Source: Spirochaetia bacterium (GTDB lineage Bacteria; Spirochaetota; Spirochaetia; Treponematales; Treponemataceae). From it: a DNA stretch of 38,059 nucleotides. Shown piece after piece: positions 9,501-20,400 of this stretch (positions are counted from its first letter, which is position 1; each line of letters opens with the position of its first letter). The stretch is from NCBI GenBank assembly GCA_022768685.1, contig JALEPQ010000134.1, positions 1 through 38,059 on the forward strand. The letters run 5' to 3'. Made by a program: the position numbers and the translations under genes. The notes under the pieces were generated by a model that was given only the letters and a program-made list of their open reading frames with translations, ran no database searches and was not told the origin of the DNA.

Positions 9501-11958
9501 TGGTAATATTTCTGTATATTCTGATGTTGTAAATCTTGAAATTACAAATAAATTCCCAACATTTACGGTGGAATGTACAAACTCAGATGGTAACTATAAA
9601 GCAGGTGATACAATTACATTTAGAGTTTACTTTAAAAGAGAAGTAAATATTGATTCTAACTCAACTGCATCAATTTCTCTTTCAAAAAATGCTGATGCTG
9701 AAACAATTACATCTGGAGCAAAGGCTACAATTACAGCTACATCTAAAGGAAAAAATAGTGTAACTAGTGCAGATTTTACTTATGTAGTTCAAAAAGCAGA
9801 TGAATTTACACTAAAAATTGGAAGAAATGATTTAGCTCTTTCAGGTATTACAGATTTATACGGCTTTACTCAAGCTGGAGCAAAACTCACTGCCGACTTT
9901 TCAAGAGAAGCCGACTATTCAAGAGAAAATGTAAGATGTGATGGTGTTCCTCCAACAATTACAAGAATGGAGCCAAAAGGAGATAAAACAACACAGAATG
10001 GTTTAAATGCCTATTCAGAGGCAAAACAGATTGTTCTTACATTCAGTGAACCAGTTACTGCAGTTAGTGGAAATATCTATTTACGCCAAACCGCAGGTTG
10101 GGCTATTCCACCAATGCTTACTGCAGATGAATTTAATACAGTATTAAGTGCAGTAAATAGTGCAACTATTGATACAAGTAAAACAAATACACTAACAGGT
10201 TCACAAGTTCTTTATATGGATGGACTTGAAGATGCTGAAAACTTGTATAACTCATTGGTAGGTGCAGCACATGACCGTTACCATGGTACAGCACAGTATG
10301 TTGGTCCATATAAAAAGATGACAAATGGAATTAAAGATAACGGAGATCCAGATTTAGATCCTAAATATGTTCTTGATTTTGGAGTAGATATTTGGGACTC
10401 TGCAAAATCTACAAAGAAAAACTTTGGTAAGACTTTTGAACCAAATTACAGAAAGAAAAGTGCCTCTGGTAATTATATTGGTGAAAATGCATACAATACC
10501 TATCACCATAAATATTATGCTGGTTGGGTAAATGTTCTTACTGGTTCTGACATTAATCCTCATGAAATAACAACAGATACTATTAGATATGTCCTTGAAC
10601 AGGCTCACTATCATGAACGTTACATGGCTGTAAATTCATCGTACGTAACAATTTCTGATGATAGTACAACAGTAACCTTGAATTTCCCTAATGATATTTT
10701 TGGAAACACTAATTTGCCTGCAGGTCGTGAATGGGAACTTGTTATTGAAGAAGGAACCTTCATGGATGCCAGTGGAAATAAGTTTGGTTATGATTATTCT
10801 GGAGATACTTTGCAGAAAACAACTGGCGATATTGTTCAAATAGCAAACAAAGGAACTACTGAAGGTAAATGGAAAAGAAAAAGAGACACTGCAGATAAAC
10901 CGTTAGTTCTTATTCAAGATGGAAACAATGTAGCATTTATGTCTGCTGGTGTTGCAACACCTGTAATTCGTGTAGACAGATATAGTTATGGATTAGGAAT
11001 TTTCCAGCCTAAAGATATTAGTGACGGAAAATTTGTATCTGAAATGATAAATTCTATCTCTACGGAAACAACTAAGGTTACAAGTCTTGATTCGTATTTA
11101 CAGACAGGAAGCACAGCTCCTACTGCAAAAGTTGCTGTAAAGATTGACTGTGAAACTAAAAATGCAACTATTAAATATGCTAGAAAGACAGCTGAAACAA
11201 ATACTTGTGTGGATAAAGAAACTCAACCTGAAAGAACAAATGGTAGTTCCGTAGTAACAAAATCTTCTTCAATACAGCTTGATGTTCCTACAAGTAACAC
11301 AGATGCATCTGATAATGACCACAAAGGAGAAGGTAATTCAAATGGAGCAACTAGGGCCATTTTCCTGGGAGGAAACGGAGATTATACAAAGGCCTATAGA
11401 GAATATATCTATGCTGATGCGACTGTGGGTGAAATTTCTTCTGCCCCAGCTAAAGAGGGAATTTTCCAAACTGTTGTTTGTATAAATCATCCACTACATA
11501 ATAAAGCTTATAGTAGAACTTCAGATGATGTATATACTTTTGGTGCAGGACAGCAGGTCGTAAATATTCATGGATATACTACAAAGTCAATTACTCCTTA
11601 TCCATTAAGAGACCAGCTAGTAGCGTCTGCTTATATGAGACAAACATATCAATCTCCATCACCAAATAATTTTAACTATTACTGGATTAGTTATGAAACC
11701 TTAACGGATGCAACATTCTCAATGTATGTATATGGTCAAAATGCTTATTGGGGCTACCATAACTATGGTACTTATAACTCACTTAACTGGGGAGATTGGT
11801 CAAAGGATTACGGAGTATTTAAGGCTGGAGAATATACATTGTGTACAGGAATGGAAAGCTATGTTTCAACTTGGTATGATTCTGATAAAAAATATAATAG
11901 TGCCGGGGAAGAAACTAATAGGAATTCAAAAAAATTAAGTGAATGGAGAAAGGACTAA
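6511..11958 (+). CDS. giant Ig-like-repeat surface lipoprotein 1 (~1815 aa)
   Basis: Signal peptide with lipobox AMISC then KVGLG; repeated D..AP / YkaGd.I.f.V.F sandwich domains; SD ggag 9 nt before ATG 6511. Confidence 0.85.
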   Translation: MKNKLTGILFSLVIFIAMISCKVGLGEIVDLVAPEITVEEMVAYNTDGSIADTVKDFGTAVYTKKNVTFSGKATDNVEVTKVYAEIKWNDSDYTYLKTADISGEKWTLDISFEKEGACWLKIVACDKNENYGTKANKVVTLFVDETAPKADDWYIDRQINGIQYKLKSLKDLKNILEEDKNLSNPSNKDVAQNGDFLICASFDDAAGIKSGTTSISIYDENGNKVVSGIEVDSSSTSDYAPKFKIDGEIHNLAKTGKNYYQVRYSSSDIIPDSNSVKDIEVSLGWFLWWPESDMPRCSITDLEENASSMSIRTGDSLNITVFDDDALKGDITCKLKGDNPSNDVTVTKTITSDTERECNIIVKAPDTPQTMTLEITAKDKNGKPLNTQFTVYVTDEFKPSVIFTSPENNQVPAVNGDEANITFEGIALDKVVCNFLEIIWVPDSVTIDATAKKTLAQNWFNSIDYSKKTPVADEKDYEFEEGTGDYAGLKKWSAKLKESEEEEGFKKYEFNFNIPLLEETGLKSEAKKDKYFFARVIRSNDIYSESELKLTGDNLVPEIKAISPAGNMAYIDGDLDLVIKFKGEKQSGLPMNIEKYSLKEDGKPLNGIYDTKGECYTYTVPKATLDEYVQNNKNPKFTYYVEDVLGNSAYAEYQFIIDTLPIIQTVTSSASAKCKKGDEIYINVSFSKPITCSEDVKLKLRNIKNAGAGNGENTTVYADYSSGSGSTTLIFKYTVKEGDTSTGLEVYNETGVGPIKGIDESVAHLAQLSPENNLQAKRAGNPITIDGVTPNVKSIEISTDSGAENKNNNISYLKAGRTVTATVITDKKVSVQGSPVIDLYNDANNKKITLNWQGIADEGTGSKLTFTKKVTSDDEGLYNKNYNFVNSDVIKDSYENSISVGSVTATGETFIVDTTAPGKPKIKNADGTAELASGKYMSDVTFSISTDANDAKGVAETSISKIEYSLTGGSTWEINPYKSPVTVSSDANLVARVTDYAGNISVYSDVVNLEITNKFPTFTVECTNSDGNYKAGDTITFRVYFKREVNIDSNSTASISLSKNADAETITSGAKATITATSKGKNSVTSADFTYVVQKADEFTLKIGRNDLALSGITDLYGFTQAGAKLTADFSREADYSRENVRCDGVPPTITRMEPKGDKTTQNGLNAYSEAKQIVLTFSEPVTAVSGNIYLRQTAGWAIPPMLTADEFNTVLSAVNSATIDTSKTNTLTGSQVLYMDGLEDAENLYNSLVGAAHDRYHGTAQYVGPYKKMTNGIKDNGDPDLDPKYVLDFGVDIWDSAKSTKKNFGKTFEPNYRKKSASGNYIGENAYNTYHHKYYAGWVNVLTGSDINPHEITTDTIRYVLEQAHYHERYMAVNSSYVTISDDSTTVTLNFPNDIFGNTNLPAGREWELVIEEGTFMDASGNKFGYDYSGDTLQKTTGDIVQIANKGTTEGKWKRKRDTADKPLVLIQDGNNVAFMSAGVATPVIRVDRYSYGLGIFQPKDISDGKFVSEMINSISTETTKVTSLDSYLQTGSTAPTAKVAVKIDCETKNATIKYARKTAETNTCVDKETQPERTNGSSVVTKSSSIQLDVPTSNTDASDNDHKGEGNSNGATRAIFLGGNGDYTKAYREYIYADATVGEISSAPAKEGIFQTVVCINHPLHNKAYSRTSDDVYTFGAGQQVVNIHGYTTKSITPYPLRDQLVASAYMRQTYQSPSPNNFNYYWISYETLTDATFSMYVYGQNAYWGYHNYGTYNSLNWGDWSKDYGVFKAGEYTLCTGMESYVSTWYDSDKKYNSAGEETNRNSKKLSEWRKD

Positions 11959-11961
11959 GTT

Positions 11962-14900
11962 ATGAATAAGATAATAAAAAATAAATTAATATATGTATCA
12001 ACTTTTTTAATCAGTTTTCTTCTTTTTTCTTCTTGTATTGTAGGTCTTGGGCCTGCAATTGACCTTATGGCACCAGAAGTAACACTTGATTCTCATAGTA
12101 ATAATGACTCTGTACCTGAATCTTTTGTGTTATATGGAACCGCTACAGATAATGAGGCTGTTTCAAAAATAACAATCAGCTTTGAAGATGCTGAAATGTA
12201 TTACCAGATTGTACCGGGTGAATCAACCTGGCAGAAAAAAAATCAAAAAACTGGTGATTGGAAGGCCATTCAAAATGATTCAAATAACTATTGTAAACAG
12301 GTTAATGGAACATGGAACTGGTCTGTAACAATTGATACAGATGATAAAACTTCTGCAAAAACAGATTCTACCTTTACTTTTACTATCATTGTTTATGATA
12401 AGCTTGGAAACTCAACTAAAAAATCTAAGGTGGACTGTTCTGTAGTTCTTGATACTTCAAATCCTAGTGTAAGTATTTATAAGCCAGAGCTTTTTGAAGG
12501 TACATATGAAAGTATAGTTGCTTCAACATCAGGCTATGAAACAAAAGATGGAAATGTTATTAGTCGTCTTTTAAATGGAGATATTACTTTTTCTGGAAGA
12601 ATCAGTAATTCAGTTTCTTTCAAAGGTATGAAAATTGAATTTGATAACGGAAAACTTAAATCTGGTATAAATAAAACAACAGGATTATCTGCAGTAACTT
12701 CTATTGAAGATATTTTAAATCTTGGAACAGAATCAAGTTTAGGAGATTCAACCGCCCCTACAGTTTATTATTCAAAATTAATTGAAAAGTCAGATTTAAA
12801 AGAATGGACTCTTACAGTTTCTCCAGAAGAATGGGCAACTTCAGAAAGTGGAATTGCTAACGGATTAAATACTGGAAAACACATTATTCGTGTAGTAACT
12901 ACAGCCTTAAGTTCTTCTGGTTCCTGGGAAAGAAAAGTTGTTGGATACTTTTTGTGGTATCCAGAAGCAGATGTGCCTTGGCTTACAGTTTCTGTTGGTG
13001 ATGTGTCTTTTACAGATTCTGAATCTGTTGGGACAGAATGCTATCCGGGTTCAAATATTTCTGGAATTGCTCAAGATGATGATGAAATTCAAAGCTTTGT
13101 AACAAGAGTATATAAATTGTCAGGAAGTAGTACATTTACTTTATATTCTGCAACTGATTATCAAAATCCTGTTACTCATACAATTTCTGTTGATAGTCCA
13201 AAATATGCTGCCTGGACTATGAAAGTTCCAACTGAAACAGGTGTTTATAAGCTTGAAATGGAATTAAAAGATAAAACAGGAAATTCAGTTATTGAAGAAC
13301 GATATTTTAAATCTTCTGATGTAGGTGCTCCTAACATTACTATAACAAGTCCTGTAAATGATACTTATGCAATTACAAATGCAGAGGGAAATATAGCTTT
13401 TAAAGCTTCTGCGGTAGATAATACTAAATTGGAAAGCTTTGCTTTTGTATGGCTTAATCCTAAAAACAGTTCTGATCCAAATAATAAGATTAAATATCTT
13501 ACAGGAACAGATGCTAACTGGGCAGAAGCAACTGAAGATGGTTGGTCTGATACGGCTGGGAATAAAATTTTTAAAATTGAATTGAATGACGATGGAAGAA
13601 CTGCATACCTAGATAAGACTTACAATCTTTATGAGAATTTTGGAATAGATGGTGAAGAGGTACTTCTTGGAACACAAGATTTTATATTCCGTGCTTCTGA
13701 TGGAGTTAACACTTGTGTAACAACATTAACTTTATCTGGAGATTCTCTTACACCAGAAGTAAGTTTTAATAATATATCTTTTGGTTCTTCTACGCCACAA
13801 TCATTAGAAAACAATATTCCGTCTTTTGAAAAATCTGTAACTAGTGAAAAAGCTACAATTACAGGAACCTGGAGCGATAAGTTTACTCCAAACTTAAATA
13901 ACTTAGAAAAAATTAAGATATTTACCGTAAATTGGGGTGGTTCTGATTATGATTTAGAAAAAGACAACATAAAAGCAGATGGTACCTGGGAAGTAAAAAT
14001 TAAAGCTCCAGCAGGTGGTGGAACTATTACTGCAAAAATACAAGATTATGCAGGAAATTCTAAAACTGTACAGGCTGCTGTAAATATTGAAACTGCTGAT
14101 TTATCACTTTCAAGAATTGGTTGTGAAAATGATGATGGTGCCTATAAAGCAGGTAGTGAAATTATTGTTACATTAAATTTCTCTAAAAATACTGATGTAG
14201 AATTAGGTTCAGAATTAAAACTTCCTTATCTTGTATTAAATAATGGTGGAAAAGCTGTATACATTAATGAAACAGCTTCTCAAATTATAACAACAGGAAG
14301 TGGTTCTACTATTCATAGATATAAATATATTGTTTCTGAAAGTGATAGAGATGTTGAAAATCTTGGAGTTTCTGGAATTGTATTAAATGGGGCAGTATGG
14401 AAAGATTCAAAAGTAGAAAATGAATTTACTTTCTTTAAAGAAACTTCTAATGCTGATGGTTCTAGAGACATAAATCTTCAAGATGGAAATAGCCTGGAAA
14501 AAACTAGAGCTATAAAAATAGATAATACAAAACCAGCTGTTAGTTCAATAAATGTGCTTTCTTCTGGTTCTTCAGGAAATTATTATAAGGAAGGAGATTC
14601 TATTCTTCTTTTGTTGAATTTTACTGAAAATGTAACTGTTACAAACTATTCTAGTTTGAGCTTAAACTTTGCTCATGGTAAAAGTTCAGATTTAAACAGT
14701 GCTACACTATCTGGTTCAAATGGTATTATTTTTACTCATAAAGTAGAAGCTGGTGAAAATACATCACAATTTAAATTAAATGATTCATCACCATTTATAA
14801 ACACTGGAGTTATTGTAACAGATTCTGCTGGTAATGATTTAGCTTGGGATAGTATAACTACAGGCAATATTACTATTACAAATTTTGACAAAGTAATAAT

Positions 14901-17106
14901 TGATACAACACCACCGTTTGCTCCAAAATTTATGAATGCGGATGGAACAACAACTTGGAATCCTTCAAGCATTATTCTTGATAATGAAGGAACAAGTTTT
15001 ACTTTGCAAAAACAAAATGATGATGTTAATTCTATGGAATATTCTGTAGACAATGGTACTACATGGGTAACCTATAGTGGCAAAGTTGATTTAAAAAATA
15101 ATGGTTCATACACTGTTATTGCGCGTGCAACAGATAATGCGGGTAATGTTTCTGTTAAAAGTTCACCAGATATTACCTTTACAATAGATAAAGGTGAATT
15201 ACTGTCAAAAATTACAGCAGATACTTCTAGTGGTTCCTACGGAGTTGGAAAAACTATTACAGGACGAATTGAATTCCGCAAAGCAGTAACCATACCTAAA
15301 GGTGCAAAAGTTACTCTTAATATTGCAAATAGCAATGAGAAAATTAATAAACGAGACTGTGATATAACAGAATGTATAGATTCATCAAAAAATAGTACTA
15401 AATTTACATTTGCATATACTGTAGTTGAAGGTGATGCTATTGACGAACTTGATGTTATAGAATTGGCATTGGGAAATGTAACAGTTGATGGAAAAACAGT
15501 TGATATAAATAATCCTGATGAAAGTAGTGAAAAACGCTTTAAGAAAAATAGAACTATCAAAATTGATGGAATTGCGCCAAAAATTTCAGGTACTCCTTCT
15601 ATTAGTGGAACAACAATGACTATTGAATTTGACAGTGCTGTTTCTAAAGGTTCTGGAAGTATAGAAATTGAATATGTTAATGAAAATTCTGACAACGGCC
15701 AAAAATTCCATGTTCCAGCTGTGCTTACTGCCAGTGAATATTCGGAACTTAAAGCAATTTTTGCAGCTCAAAACCCTGCTGTTACACTTTCTATGTATTA
15801 CGAACAAGGAACAAACGGTGCAAAAGTAAGTGGAAATACTTTAGTAAATGATACTTCGACTAAGTATACACTTAAAATTAATAAAACAGACAGTGGTGTA
15901 GAAAGTATTAGTGATACTGATTCAAATCTAGTAAAGGCTTTTATAACTGCAAATAAACATAAGGTAACTGTACCTGTTATTGCTGATGAAGTAACATTAA
16001 GTGCTGATAATAAGTCTATAAAAGTAGAGTTAAGTTCTACTTATGCGCTCCCAGTAAAAGGTGCTAATTATTCAGTAACTATTCCTGCTGGTTTTGTATC
16101 TGATGATGTAAATAATCCAAATGCTACTGTAACAGAAAAAGTACAAGCTCCTGGAGTTGAAAAACCAGAAATCAGAATTTATAAGCCAAGTTATTCAATA
16201 ACTAATCCTGGTAATACAACAGGTGCTACTGTAAGTATGACAGATGTTCAGACTGCAACAATGTTTATAACTTGTAGAACACCTGGTGCTACCATTAATT
16301 ATGGTAAAACATCTGATTCTAATGCTGCAACAGTTGCATATAATTCTAATTCAACAACAGCACGAAAAGAAGTACTTGTTCACAGTAATCCAATTAATGT
16401 AAGTACAACAAAAACAGGTGACGTAACAATTCCAACTGTAAAATCATCAAATTATACTTCAAATACTGCAGTTGATTTAGGAAGTGATGATAGCTTGAAA
16501 GTTAATTCATTTACTGGTGCACAAGGATTGAAGATAGCAATTACTGCACAAGCTAATAAAGATGGAATAGATTCTGACTTAAGCTATGAATATGCAACAA
16601 GAACCGTAGTTAAATTTAATTTGCAACATCATCGTGATGCAATAGGTAATACTACTGCTAAGAATTCCCTAACATTTAAAGATTTACGTGTTTGGCTTAC
16701 AGGTGGAGACAGTACATCTGGTCCAAATGCTTCTTCAAGTTTTCCTCTGGCATGGTCTGACAGTTCAAAGTTTAAATTAATGGAAGGTAAGCATACGGGT
16801 TCAACTACTGATGATAAGGAAAGTATGTATGGTAAGTGGTGGTGGGTTTCTTGGGATATTACTTCTACAACCTATATTGGCTTTGTTATAGGAGATGTTC
16901 CTTCTGATGCAAATACAAACGGTCCAACTTTCTGGTATTTAGGAGACTATCATTGGACTTTAATCAAAGAAGATTATCCACTGTATCCAGGAGAATGTCT
17001 GTTTATGGAAGCAAAAGATGAAACTGGTAGTGATGGTAAAAGTGTAAGTATTCCTTATGGTGCCCAGTTTAGTTTTAATCAAACAAAAGTTGTTTCTAGA
17101 GAATAA
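11962..17106 (+). CDS. giant Ig-like-repeat surface lipoprotein 2 (1714 aa), paralogue of lipoprotein 1
   Basis: Lipobox LFSSC then IVGLG; 3 nt after the previous stop with SD ggag; same domain order and related C-terminus as lipoprotein 1. Confidence 0.85.
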   Translation: MNKIIKNKLIYVSTFLISFLLFSSCIVGLGPAIDLMAPEVTLDSHSNNDSVPESFVLYGTATDNEAVSKITISFEDAEMYYQIVPGESTWQKKNQKTGDWKAIQNDSNNYCKQVNGTWNWSVTIDTDDKTSAKTDSTFTFTIIVYDKLGNSTKKSKVDCSVVLDTSNPSVSIYKPELFEGTYESIVASTSGYETKDGNVISRLLNGDITFSGRISNSVSFKGMKIEFDNGKLKSGINKTTGLSAVTSIEDILNLGTESSLGDSTAPTVYYSKLIEKSDLKEWTLTVSPEEWATSESGIANGLNTGKHIIRVVTTALSSSGSWERKVVGYFLWYPEADVPWLTVSVGDVSFTDSESVGTECYPGSNISGIAQDDDEIQSFVTRVYKLSGSSTFTLYSATDYQNPVTHTISVDSPKYAAWTMKVPTETGVYKLEMELKDKTGNSVIEERYFKSSDVGAPNITITSPVNDTYAITNAEGNIAFKASAVDNTKLESFAFVWLNPKNSSDPNNKIKYLTGTDANWAEATEDGWSDTAGNKIFKIELNDDGRTAYLDKTYNLYENFGIDGEEVLLGTQDFIFRASDGVNTCVTTLTLSGDSLTPEVSFNNISFGSSTPQSLENNIPSFEKSVTSEKATITGTWSDKFTPNLNNLEKIKIFTVNWGGSDYDLEKDNIKADGTWEVKIKAPAGGGTITAKIQDYAGNSKTVQAAVNIETADLSLSRIGCENDDGAYKAGSEIIVTLNFSKNTDVELGSELKLPYLVLNNGGKAVYINETASQIITTGSGSTIHRYKYIVSESDRDVENLGVSGIVLNGAVWKDSKVENEFTFFKETSNADGSRDINLQDGNSLEKTRAIKIDNTKPAVSSINVLSSGSSGNYYKEGDSILLLLNFTENVTVTNYSSLSLNFAHGKSSDLNSATLSGSNGIIFTHKVEAGENTSQFKLNDSSPFINTGVIVTDSAGNDLAWDSITTGNITITNFDKVIIDTTPPFAPKFMNADGTTTWNPSSIILDNEGTSFTLQKQNDDVNSMEYSVDNGTTWVTYSGKVDLKNNGSYTVIARATDNAGNVSVKSSPDITFTIDKGELLSKITADTSSGSYGVGKTITGRIEFRKAVTIPKGAKVTLNIANSNEKINKRDCDITECIDSSKNSTKFTFAYTVVEGDAIDELDVIELALGNVTVDGKTVDINNPDESSEKRFKKNRTIKIDGIAPKISGTPSISGTTMTIEFDSAVSKGSGSIEIEYVNENSDNGQKFHVPAVLTASEYSELKAIFAAQNPAVTLSMYYEQGTNGAKVSGNTLVNDTSTKYTLKINKTDSGVESISDTDSNLVKAFITANKHKVTVPVIADEVTLSADNKSIKVELSSTYALPVKGANYSVTIPAGFVSDDVNNPNATVTEKVQAPGVEKPEIRIYKPSYSITNPGNTTGATVSMTDVQTATMFITCRTPGATINYGKTSDSNAATVAYNSNSTTARKEVLVHSNPINVSTTKTGDVTIPTVKSSNYTSNTAVDLGSDDSLKVNSFTGAQGLKIAITAQANKDGIDSDLSYEYATRTVVKFNLQHHRDAIGNTTAKNSLTFKDLRVWLTGGDSTSGPNASSSFPLAWSDSSKFKLMEGKHTGSTTDDKESMYGKWWWVSWDITSTTYIGFVIGDVPSDANTNGPTFWYLGDYHWTLIKEDYPLYPGECLFMEAKDETGSDGKSVSIPYGAQFSFNQTKVVSRE

Positions 17107-17131
17107 AATTATAAAAACATAAAATTAACTT

Positions 17132-17170
17132 AAAATCCCCCAAAAGTTTTTTTTTGGGGGATTTTTCTTT
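17132..17170 (+). terminator. Rho-independent terminator after lipoprotein 2
   Basis: aaaatcccccaaaagtttttttttgggggatttttctttt. Confidence 0.85.
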
Positions 17171-17260
17171 TATTTTATTCCCTATGGAGCTAGATTCTCT
17201 TTTAGAGCAGATAAAAAAATCACACGTTAAAAATTATTCTAAACTTTCCAAAGATCCTCT

Positions 17261-17322
17261 GTGAACCCCTTCGCAATAATCCGCGTAACCGAGCAATTAC
17301 GCTTGATTATTGCGTTGTTCAC
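17261..17322. repeat. long interrupted hairpin in the intergenic region
   Basis: gtgaac/gttcac, gcaataatc/gattattgc, gcgtaa/ttacgc nested around ccgagcaa. Confidence 0.8.
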
Positions 17323-17482
17323 ACAGTGCTTACTGTCCCCCTCTTTTTAGTAAAGTCTTCTCATTTAAATAGTATTTCCGTAACATTGTTAGTTAATTTG
17401 CAAAAAAAAAATTATATAAAATCAATAAATCCCGATATAATAAAGGTAAGAGTTTATATTTCATAATATATTGGGGTATTTT

Positions 17483-20400
17483 ATGAATAACTATTTTAAA
17501 AAGTTTAACTTAATTTTATGTTTAAGTTTAACAGGATTATTTACATTTTCCTGTAGAATTGGTCTTGGAGCATCAGTAGATACAGAACCTCCAAAGATTT
17601 CAATTGAATCACCTGCTGCCAGTGCAGTTATTAGGGACTCCTTTGCTTTAAAGGGTAATGTTTCTGATGATAAGGGGATTAAATCTATTGAAGCTGTTTT
17701 TACTTCTACAGATTCAAAAGGCTATTCAAGAACTTTTACTGGCGACGTAACTGATGAATCTTGGAAGTGTATTATTTCTGATATGCCAGATGGTAGTTTT
17801 GAAGTAACTGTTACTGCCACTGACCATAGTAATCACACTACAACTGCATCCCGCCAGTTTACAATTGATAATACTCCACCTTTAGTAGTTTTACAGCGTC
17901 CTTCTTCTAAGGCAACTGCTGATAATTCCTCTACAGATTCTTACGGCCAGCTTTTAACTCTTGAAGGTCAGGCTGCTGATGATAATGATGTAGATCATAT
18001 TGATGTTTCTATTTTCAAGGATGCTGCACAGACTCAGCTTTTAAAAACTGTAACTCTAAAGAATGTTCCTCCAACTATTTCTTTGGATGTTGCACAGTTT
18101 GTTGATGGAGTGGAAAATGACTATTCAACTATTTACGGAACAACTTCAAAAATTGATGATACACGTTATTTTTATCTTTCGTTAAAAGTTTATGATGGTG
18201 CAAAACGCTATCCGGTTGATGGAGAGCGTTCTGCTGATGATGATAATGGAAATGCAACAACTTCTTATTATCTTTACAGTGATCTTTCTGGTTCTGTTTT
18301 AAGTAATTATAAGGTTACAGATGTTTACCACATGCTAAGTGGGTTTTATTCCGATTCTAATGTTAGTAATTCTGTAAAACAGCAGCTTGAATCAGTTTCA
18401 ATTAAGGAATCAAGATTTTCATTAAATCCAGAAAACAGTCCTACTTATACTGTTACAGGAAGAAGCTGGCTAACAGTTGAAAAAGATTCTGAAGGCAACA
18501 TTAGTCCAACAGAAGGTCTTGATAAAATAACAAAAGATTACTATTTAACAAATGACACAGCTCAGCTTGTAGTAGAAGTATCACCAGGTCTTGATGGTTC
18601 ATCTATTCTCCCAGAGACAATTGGTGTTTATTTATTAAAAACTAATAATGTTGGTGAACCTGAAAATAACGCAGAAAAAATCTGGATTGTAAAACCAGAA
18701 ACTGCTTGGGGTGATTATCCTGCAGAAACTGCTCCTTTGTGGTCAGATAGAAAATCTATGAGTGGTTCATCTTACAAGTTCTCAAGCGAAAAAAATATTT
18801 CTGCTTCTGAATACGGATTAAAAATTAATGCTTGCTACAGAATTTATGTCGTAGGTAAGGATAATGCAGGAAATCAGTTAAATAATACTGATACAAAATT
18901 CTGTGGTTTCTATCTTGCTTCAAGTGGTGCAACTATGAGTTATAAGCTCATGGAGCAGGAAGATTATGTTACAACACAGGGAACTAAAAATAAGGTAAAT
19001 ACAATCTTAAAAATCCGTCCAACAGATAAAAATAAATTCTATGCTTACAGAATGTTTTCATCTTCAATTCCTAGAACCATTAGTAAGGATATGTTCTATG
19101 ACAATGGAAAATTAATAACAGGTGTAACAGAACTTGAGATTGAAGGAATTCCTGACTCTTACGAAGGAGCAGATTCATCTTCTTATAGTGCTATTTATTA
19201 TGACAACGATATTCCTCTTGAATATGTAGATGATAATGATAAATCTACTGTAAAAAAATATTTAATGTATCTTATTTTGGATTATAAACTTGGTGGAAGT
19301 GAAGAAACTGATGTTAACTTACAAAATACGTACGATTCATATTTAGCTGTAAAAATTGATGACATTAAGCCTACAACAACAATCAAGCAGCCAGTTGCTT
19401 CTTACAAGGATGATACAAAATATATAGATGATACTTCTTTTGATTTCCGTCTTGAATCAAAGGATAGTGATTCTGGAATTGAAAAACTTGAATATGTAAT
19501 CACAAAATCCTCTACAGCACCTGCTGATGGTGATGCTGCTTGGATAAGTACAGATGATTACACTGGTGGAGTTTATGATTTTTCAAGAAATCTTATTGAG
19601 GGTGAAAATTCTCTTGCAGAAGGTAAATGGTATTTATATGCAAAATCAACTGATGCTGTTGGTTTAGTTTCTGATACAGTCAGCACATGGTTCAATGTTG
19701 ATAAAGCTGCGCCTGCTTTGACAGTTTCTGATCTTACTGAAGATTCTAAAAATCTTTTAAATCAGACTATTACAATAGATGGGAATAATAAATATCTTAC
19801 AATTACAGGAACTATAGATGATTCAAATGCTCTTCACGGAACTGAATCTCTTGTAATTAAAGTTGATGATGTAAATAAGGTAAGTACAAAAATTGATGTA
19901 GCAAATGATCATACTGCAACTGCACAAGAACCTTGGACATATACAAAATCAACAAAAACCTGGACTTACAAGCTTCCTGTAGGAGATGTTCCCGGAACTC
20001 TTAAAGAAAATTCAGATGTAAAACTTGAAGTAATTGCAAAGGATATTGTAAACAGAAAGGTTTCTAGAGAATTTACACTCTATTATGATACTCATAAACC
20101 TATTGCCAGCATTTCTTCTCCAGATACAGATTATTCTGAGACACAATTTATTAGTGCAGATAAATTTGATTTTAAGATTGATGCTTCAGATTCAACAGGT
20201 TCTGGAATAAAAACTATAAGTTATGTCTTCAGCAGATCTTCTACAAAAGAAGGAATTTCAGAAACTTGGGTAGATGATAATTCTTACATAAGTGGCGATA
20301 AGTACATTACAAAAGAACTTGTTTCAGGAAATGGAACTCCAGAAAATGCAGCACAACTTACAGAAGGTAAGTGGTACTTATACGTAAAAGCAACTGATAA

